Positions 30,901-34,412 of a stretch of 34,412 nucleotides of DNA are shown here, one piece after another. The notes beneath the pieces are model-generated. The model searched no databases. It had not been told where the DNA came from and saw only the letters and a program-made list of their open reading frames with translations. Position 1 is the stretch's first letter. Each line of letters begins with the position of its first letter. The position numbers and the translations under genes were made by a program. Source of the DNA: Micromonospora qiuiae (lineage in GTDB: Bacteria; Actinomycetota; Actinomycetes; Mycobacteriales; Micromonosporaceae); NCBI RefSeq assembly GCF_016863555.1, contig NZ_BOPC01000082.1:1-34412 (forward strand). Reading direction: 5' to 3'.

Positions 30901-33027
30901 GACCCGTACATGGTGGTGGCGGCCGACAAGGGGACGGCGAGCTTCTCCGACATCGCCAACGAGGTCTCCGCCGCCCACAACTTCTGGCTGGGGGACGCGT
31001 TCGCCTCTGGAGGTTCGGCCGGCTACGATCACAAAAAGATGGGCATCACCGCCCGGGGTGCGTGGGAATCGGTCAAACGGCACTTCCGCGAGATGGGCCA
31101 CGACACCCAGAGCCAGGACTTCACCGTGGTCGGCGTCGGCGACATGTCCGGTGACGTGTTCGGCAACGGCATGCTGCTGTCGGAGCACATCCGGCTGGTG
31201 GCCGCCTTCGACCACCGGCACATTTTCCTGGATCCGGACCCGGACGCGGCCACCTCGTACGCCGAACGGAAGCGGCTGTTCGAGATGCCCCGCTCGACCT
31301 GGGAGGACTACAACTCCGAGCTGATCTCCGCCGGCGGCGGCGTCTATCCGCGTACGGCGAAGTCGGTGCCGGTGTCGCCGCAGGTCCGCGCGGTGCTCGG
31401 GCTGGCCGACGACGTCGAGCAGATGAGCCCGCAGGAGCTGATGAAGGCGATCCTCACCGCGCCGGTCGACCTGTTCTGGAACGGCGGCATCGGCACCTAC
31501 GTCAAGGCGTCCAGCCAGACCAACGCCGAGGTGGGCGACAAGTCCAACGACGCGATCCGGGTCAACGGCAAGGACCTGCGCTGCCGGGTGGCCGGCGAGG
31601 GCGGCAACCTGGGCTGGACCCAGCTCGGCCGGATCGAGTACGCGATGGGCGGCGGCCGGAACTACACCGACTTCATCGACAACGCGGCCGGGGTGAACTG
31701 CTCCGACCACGAGGTGAACATCAAGATCCTGTTGAACACGGCGGTCGCCGACGGGGAGCTGACCGTCGCCGAACGGGACGAGTTGCTCGCCGAGATGACC
31801 GACGAGGTCGCCGAACTGGTGCTGCGGGACAACTACGACCAGGCCCGGGCGATCAACAACTCGCAGGCCCAGGCCGCCTCGTTGCTGCCGGTGCACCGCC
31901 GGATGATCAGTGATCTGGAGCGTTCCGGTGTGCTGGACCGGGCGCTGGAGGCGCTGCCGACGGACGAGGAACTGGCGGGACGAACGGAGTCCGGGCTGAC
32001 CGCGCCGGAGTCCGCGGTGCTGCTGGCGTACGTGAAGATCGCGTTGGAGAAGGAGATCCTCGCCGACGGCCTGGCCGACGAGGAGTGGACCAACCAGATC
32101 CTGGTCAATTACTTCCCGACGCCGATGCGCGAGCGCTTCGCCGACCGGATGGGCCAGCACCGGCTGCGTCGCGACATCGTCACCACGGTGTTGGTCAACG
32201 AGGCGATCAACCGGGGCGGCATCACGTTCGTCTTCCGCGTCGTCGAGGAGACAGCCGCCTCGGCGGTTGACGTGATCCGGGCGTACGTGGTGGTCCGCGA
32301 GGTGTTCGGGCTGTGCGAGCTCTGGGACGCGGTCGAGGCGCTGGACAACCGCGTCGACCCGCAGTTGCAGACCGACGTGTACCTGGACACCCGCCGGCTG
32401 CTCGACCGGGCGGTGCGCTGGCTGGTGACCAACCGGCGCTCGCCGATCAATGTGCGGGCGGAGATCGACCGACTGCGCGACGGGGTGGCCCAGCTGCTCC
32501 CGCAGCTGGAGACGCTGTTCTACGGCAGCGAGCGGGAGGCGATCGCGGCGCACATCGACTCGATGACCGAACGCGGCCTGCCCCGCGAACTTGCCGAGCA
32601 GAGCACCCGGCTGATGTACAGCTTCGGCCTGCTCGACGTGGTGGAGACCGCCGCCGACACCGGGCGCGATGTGAGCGAGGTGGCTTCCGTCTACTTCGTG
32701 CTCTCCGACCGGTTCCGGGTGGACGCGTTGCTGTCGAAGATCTCGCTGCTGCCGCGCGAGGACCGGTGGCAGACCCTGGCGAGGATGGCGCTGCGTTACG
32801 ACCTGTACGCCGCGCTGGCCGCGCTCACCGTGGAGGTGCTCTGCTCCACGCCGGGCGATCTGCCGCCGCACGAGCGGGTGCAGCAGTGGGAGCAGGCGAA
32901 CGCGACCTCGATTCACCGCTCGGAACGGGCGATGGACGAGTTCGACGAGTCCCGGGCCGACCTGGCGGCCCTGTCGGTGCTGCTACGCCAGATCCGTACC
33001 CTGGTCCGCACCTCATCCGCCACCTGA
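27970..33027 (+). CDS. gdh: NAD-specific glutamate dehydrogenase, large (about 180 kDa) type
   Basis: A 1685-residue NAD-dependent glutamate dehydrogenase converting glutamate to 2-oxoglutarate and ammonium. The long N-terminal part (to about 700) holds ACT-like regulatory modules (for example IEIVTDDMPFLVSSVTALLN near 157). The catalytic core carries VARGGLRWSDRREDFRTEVL (from about 890), KAQMVKNAVIVPVGAKGGFV with the catalytic Lys region, and the nucleotide fold GVGDMSGDVFGNGMLLS (near 1055), then AGEGGNLGWTQLGR. A helical C-terminal domain completes it. Length is like Streptomyces clavuligerus NAD-GDH. ATG 27970 has a good ribosome site; ATG 28096 would drop 42 acidic, poorly conserved residues. 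In actinobacteria this class is often restrained by GarA, an FHA protein; the FHA protein in this window is not GarA-like in its N-terminus as far as I can tell. Confidence 0.94.
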   Translation: MDRRPATKPEPDLRQADAGRDDSFDTATDGDGFGRLDSGVTGMTGSSIDTLYDLGLPPEALGDGAEDAEFDEPVPNAERLVAQAVALAGDDHDAATLVSRFWRFAPDEELIGFTAEEMLEAARAHRELAEQRVPGELKVRIHPPDAQQHHSVIEIVTDDMPFLVSSVTALLNTHHLDVHLLAHPLIVVRREPLGRLIEVAADVEPDDAVSGDLVESWMHIEIEPVRDAEERDKLHRELQRVLTDVREAVEDWPKMRQRALALADELAATRTSDSRPPVPEKDITDSVELLRWLAHDHFTFLGYREYRLVSDSGQGGPALEAVLGTGLGILRQDAPEARTLSSMTPEAHEKVTEKRLLVITKANSRATVNRSAYLDYIGFKIFDEHGEVVGERRFLGLFSTAAYRTSVQELPVVRRKVAEVLDRSGLSLRSHSGKGLLQILETYPRDELFQIKTDDLYHAAVGVLRMAGRRQLRVFLRRDAYGRFISCLIYLPRDRFTTQNRLRMQDILLRELNGVGVDHTTRVTESTLAQVHFTVRTDPTNPPGDIDADLLAEELADATRLWDDDYRLVLERKLGDEQAKNLFGRYADAFPEGYKDTHTPYEAMKDLAKLELLEEAGQLEMHLFRKQLMPPRAGGRGPDVDDAMDARFKIYRYGEPMMLSAVLPVLHSLGVRVVDEHPYEVERVDGRIWLYDFGLQLPEGHQELAEVRPHVENAFAAAWRGEAEVDGFNELVLRAGLTWRQVVVLRAYAKYLRQTGTVFSQDYMESTFIAYPRVATLLVQLFEARFAPGGLDAEQRERRSADLVAEIGTALDEVASLDQDRILRSYLSLIQATLRTSFYQKPLDGRPKQYVAFKLDPQAIPELPAPRPKFEVFVYSPRFEGVHLRYGAVARGGLRWSDRREDFRTEVLGLVKAQMVKNAVIVPVGAKGGFVLKQKPGDRDEAVACYQQFVGALLDVTDNIVAGEIVPPEDVVRHDGDDPYMVVAADKGTASFSDIANEVSAAHNFWLGDAFASGGSAGYDHKKMGITARGAWESVKRHFREMGHDTQSQDFTVVGVGDMSGDVFGNGMLLSEHIRLVAAFDHRHIFLDPDPDAATSYAERKRLFEMPRSTWEDYNSELISAGGGVYPRTAKSVPVSPQVRAVLGLADDVEQMSPQELMKAILTAPVDLFWNGGIGTYVKASSQTNAEVGDKSNDAIRVNGKDLRCRVAGEGGNLGWTQLGRIEYAMGGGRNYTDFIDNAAGVNCSDHEVNIKILLNTAVADGELTVAERDELLAEMTDEVAELVLRDNYDQARAINNSQAQAASLLPVHRRMISDLERSGVLDRALEALPTDEELAGRTESGLTAPESAVLLAYVKIALEKEILADGLADEEWTNQILVNYFPTPMRERFADRMGQHRLRRDIVTTVLVNEAINRGGITFVFRVVEETAASAVDVIRAYVVVREVFGLCELWDAVEALDNRVDPQLQTDVYLDTRRLLDRAVRWLVTNRRSPINVRAEIDRLRDGVAQLLPQLETLFYGSEREAIAAHIDSMTERGLPRELAEQSTRLMYSFGLLDVVETAADTGRDVSEVASVYFVLSDRFRVDALLSKISLLPREDRWQTLARMALRYDLYAALAALTVEVLCSTPGDLPPHERVQQWEQANATSIHRSERAMDEFDESRADLAALSVLLRQIRTLVRTSSAT

Positions 33028-33039
33028 CCCCCTTCGCCG

Positions 33040-33098
33040 CGTCGCCTCCCTTCGGTGGCGTCGCCTCCCTTCGCTGCGTCGCCTCCTTCGGGCGCGTC
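33040..33098. repeat. 18-19-bp tandem repeat after glutamate dehydrogenase
   Basis: Copies of CGTCGCCTCCCTTCG start at 33040, 33059 and 33077, with a decayed CGTCG at 33095. The block begins 13 bases after the dehydrogenase stop and has no coding support. Confidence 0.7.
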
Positions 33099-33167
33099 GA
33101 TCATGGAGTTTTGGTCGCCGATATGGGGGTTATGGGGGCGTTCGCGGGGGCGAAAAGTGCATGATCG
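33098..33167. repeat. CGATCATG/CATGATCG-bounded intergenic element
   Basis: CGATCATG (33098-33105) and CATGATCG (33160-33167) are exact inverted ends around a G/T-rich AT-richer core that includes ATATGGGGGTTATGGGGG. I remember GATCATGGAGTT-like sequences as frequent intergenic repeats in Micromonosporaceae; this is a single copy here. Confidence 0.5.
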
Positions 33168-33174
33168 TGGGCGA

Positions 33175-33210
33175 TGGGTGGCCCGGCGGCAACAGCCGCC
33201 GGGCCACTCA
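33175..33210 (-). terminator. Strong hairpin, terminator of sortase operon (possibly bidirectional)
   Basis: The arms 33175-33190 and 33195-33210 pair over 16 bp (one G-U) around an AACA loop, with a perfect 13-bp core GTGGCCCGGCGGC. It lies 15 bases after the sortase stop and also stands downstream of the glutamate dehydrogenase, so it could end transcription from both sides. Confidence 0.75.
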
Positions 33211-33225
33211 CCGTTCGTGGTCTGC

Positions 33226-33921
33226 TCACCACACCAACGAGGCGAAGACGATCACGTTGTCGCGGTAGTCGCCGGTCGTCTCGTCGAACTGGCCACCGCA
33301 GGTGATCACCCGCAGCCCTGGCCGGTCGTTCGGGCCGTACACCTGCTCCGCAGGGAAGGTGTCCTTCGGGTGGGATGACACCGAGTCGACCCGGAAGCGG
33401 GCCGAGCTGCCGTCCTGTCGGCTGACCGTGATGATGTCGCCGGGTTGCAGGGCACCGAGGGAGAAGAAGACCGCGGGACCGATCGCGGCCGAGTCGACGT
33501 GCCCGACGATGACCGCGTTGCCCACTTCGCCCGGGCTCGGCCCTGGCTCGTACCAGCCGGCGAGCAGGGCTTGGTCCAGCGGGGGTACCTGAACGCTGCC
33601 GTCCGGGTTGGTACCGAGCGCCATGATCTCCGCGTTGACGCCGATCCGGGGAATGCTGATCGTGGTGGGGGCGGAGCGGGGCAGGCCGGCCGGCCCCCGG
33701 TCGGCGTCACCGGAGCCGGCCTCGGCCGTCGAAGTGGCCGGCGCGGTCCCGGCCTGTGCAATCGGCTGGGGTGGGCGTACGGTGTCGCCGTTCAGCGAGG
33801 CGCCGATCAGCCCCGAGCCCACCATGGCGAGCAGGATGACGACGGCGGCGCCGGCGGCGCGCCACGGTTCACCGTGACGGCCGCCGGCCCGTCTCGTCGT
33901 CAGGTCAGGCCGCGAACTCAT
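33226..33921 (-). CDS. Class F-like sortase
   Basis: A 231-residue membrane-bound transpeptidase that links surface proteins to the cell wall. One membrane segment (22-42, AAGAAVVILLAMVGSGLIGAS) is followed by a Pro/Ala/Ser linker and the sortase barrel from about 85. Catalytic residues are H141 (VIVGHVDS), C208 (RVITCGG) and R220 (DYRDNVIV). The compact domain and IPRIGVNAEIMALG beginning fit the actinobacterial class E/F group. The start is set at ATG 33921 (MSSRPDLTTRR), which overlaps the 3' end of the upstream surface-protein gene by 17 bases; the longer open frame to 34026 would run far into that gene. Coupling to the neighbour suggests a dedicated enzyme-substrate pair. Confidence 0.9.
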   Translation of the reverse strand: MSSRPDLTTRRAGGRHGEPWRAAGAAVVILLAMVGSGLIGASLNGDTVRPPQPIAQAGTAPATSTAEAGSGDADRGPAGLPRSAPTTISIPRIGVNAEIMALGTNPDGSVQVPPLDQALLAGWYEPGPSPGEVGNAVIVGHVDSAAIGPAVFFSLGALQPGDIITVSRQDGSSARFRVDSVSSHPKDTFPAEQVYGPNDRPGLRVITCGGQFDETTGDYRDNVIVFASLVW

Positions 33922-34412
33922 CGGCCCGACGCCGACGCAGCAGCACGAGGCCACCGAGAGCGGCCGCGCCGACCAGGCTCGCCCCGGCGGAAGCCAGGGC
34001 CCGGTCGGTTCCGGTGGCGGCGCCACCGTCGCCGGCCTTCACGCCGCCGTGCGGCAGGACGACCAGTTCGCCTTCGCCGCAGGAGCCCTCCAGCTTGTAC
34101 GTCCCGGGCTCGGCGTGCTTGTCGACCCAGGCCTCGCCGTAGTAGACGAAGTCCTTCTTGTGCTCCCAGCGGTCGTCCTCGCCGTACTTCTTGCCCTCGT
34201 GGCCCTTCTCCTCGTGGCGCTTGTCGTCGTGGCCCTTCTCCTCGTGGCGCTTGTCGTACTTGTTGTACTCGTCGTACTCGTCGTGCTTGTCGTAGCCGTC
34301 GTACTCGTCGTGCTTGTTGCGCTCGTCGTACTCCTTGTGCTTGTTGTACTCGTCGCGCTTGTCGTACTCCTTGTGCTTGTTGTACTCGTCGCGCTTGTCG
34401 TACTCCTTGTGC
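33905..34412 (-). CDS. Partial surface protein with sorting-like C-terminus and charged repeats
   Basis: The gene enters from beyond the window; 168 codons to the TGA at 33905-33907 are visible and no start. The visible N-terminal half is a run of Lys/Asp/Glu/Tyr/His repeats: two perfect 12-residue units HKEYDKRDEYNK, degenerate DEYDxYDK units, then two 10-residue units KRHEEKGHDD and KRHEEKGHEG. Next comes a small domain (FVYYGEAWVDKHAEPGTYK; LEGSCGEGELVVLPHGGV). The end looks like a cell-wall sorting signal: GGAATGTDRA, a hydrophobic stretch (ALASAGASLVGAAALGGLVLL) and RRRR. The motif ATGTD is not a classical LPxTG. It overlaps the sortase gene by 17 bases, so it is probably that enzyme's substrate. 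Function is unknown; metal or polyelectrolyte binding is a guess. Confidence 0.75.
   Translation of the reverse strand, partial: HKEYDKRDEYNKHKEYDKRDEYNKHKEYDERNKHDEYDGYDKHDEYDEYNKYDKRHEEKGHDDKRHEEKGHEGKKYGEDDRWEHKKDFVYYGEAWVDKHAEPGTYKLEGSCGEGELVVLPHGGVKAGDGGAATGTDRALASAGASLVGAAALGGLVLLRRRRADEFAA
34193..34252 (-). repeat. 30-bp tandem repeat (two units) in surface-protein gene
   Basis: Units 34193-34222 and 34223-34252 differ only in the first two codons and encode KRHEEKGHEG and KRHEEKGHDD. Confidence 0.8.
34313..34412 (-). repeat. 36-bp tandem repeat at window end in surface-protein gene
   Basis: Two identical 36-base units (34340-34375 and 34376-34411) encode HKEYDKRDEYNK, and a third (from 34339 downward) is degenerate. 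The array continues past the window, so copy number is unknown. Confidence 0.85.

Noticed and set aside
29035..32916. 1293-codon open frame on minus strand
   Set aside because: It lies fully antisense to the glutamate dehydrogenase gene, which has clear catalytic motifs; its His/Gln/Val/Arg-rich translation matches no family and reflects GC-rich codon phase.

Overview
The window is very GC-rich DNA, with GTG starts, RR/RA-rich shadow frames and G/C in most third codon positions. It comes from an actinobacterium, most likely a member of the Micromonosporaceae such as Micromonospora. Reasons are the gene families (NucS, FilP/DivIVA-type coiled coils, Scr1/DUF397 pair, 180-kDa-class NAD glutamate dehydrogenase, class F-like sortase) and a dispersed AT-richer 56-bp repeat that I associate from memory with Micromonospora genomes. 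Gene order partly recalls Mycobacterium tuberculosis (adenosyltransferase next to murA; nucS, epimerase, thiolase, thioredoxin) and Streptomyces (filP/scy next to epimerase and thiolase). This is therefore mostly core chromosome rather than a mobile island. I saw no rRNA, tRNA, CRISPR, transposase or integrase.

Layout. 1-4124: a shortened VOC protein and the cob(I)alamin adenosyltransferase (minus), murA (plus), and an ABC exporter pair (minus). 4167-8138: the first 56-bp repeat, a membrane-anchored NodB deacetylase, a DUF4126 membrane protein, the mismatch endonuclease NucS, and an aldehyde dehydrogenase. 8323-12012: an FHA protein, a double 3-hydroxyacyl-CoA dehydrogenase, a small CxxC/HxxxC protein bracketed by two inverted 56-bp repeats, and an alpha/beta hydrolase. 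12066-15046: an AI-2E-type transporter with the only TTA codon I found, a DUF397 gene and an Scr1-type regulator on minus, with a divergent small gene behind a 17-bp-stem hairpin. 15116-18883: two large FilP-like coiled-coil proteins. 19225-22680: a fourth repeat, methylmalonyl-CoA epimerase, thiolase, meaB and an Asp23/Gls24 protein. 22820-34412: a thioredoxin-TPR protein, an arginase-family protein with a pentapeptide-repeat tail, a lipoprotein penicillin-binding protein, NAD glutamate dehydrogenase, a sortase and, cut by the window end, its probable surface substrate.

How the genes fit together. Adenosyltransferase, epimerase and MeaB serve B12-dependent methylmalonyl-CoA metabolism; thiolase, hydroxyacyl-CoA dehydrogenase and aldehyde dehydrogenase fit acyl and aldehyde catabolism. 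The mutase itself is outside the window. MurA, the deacetylase, the PBP, the FilP-like proteins and the sortase pair form an envelope and polar-growth theme.

The most unusual material is not a classical gene. It comprises (i) four copies of a 56-bp two-half-site repeat, two of which sit on stop codons; (ii) three 41-bp tandem units between thiolase and meaB that create a chain of three 14-residue mini-ORFs linked by GTGA overlaps; (iii) a 14-unit 15-bp minisatellite translated as an elastin-like tail on an arginase-family protein; and (iv) stacked tandem repeats in convergent gene gaps. All calls were made by eye without database searches.
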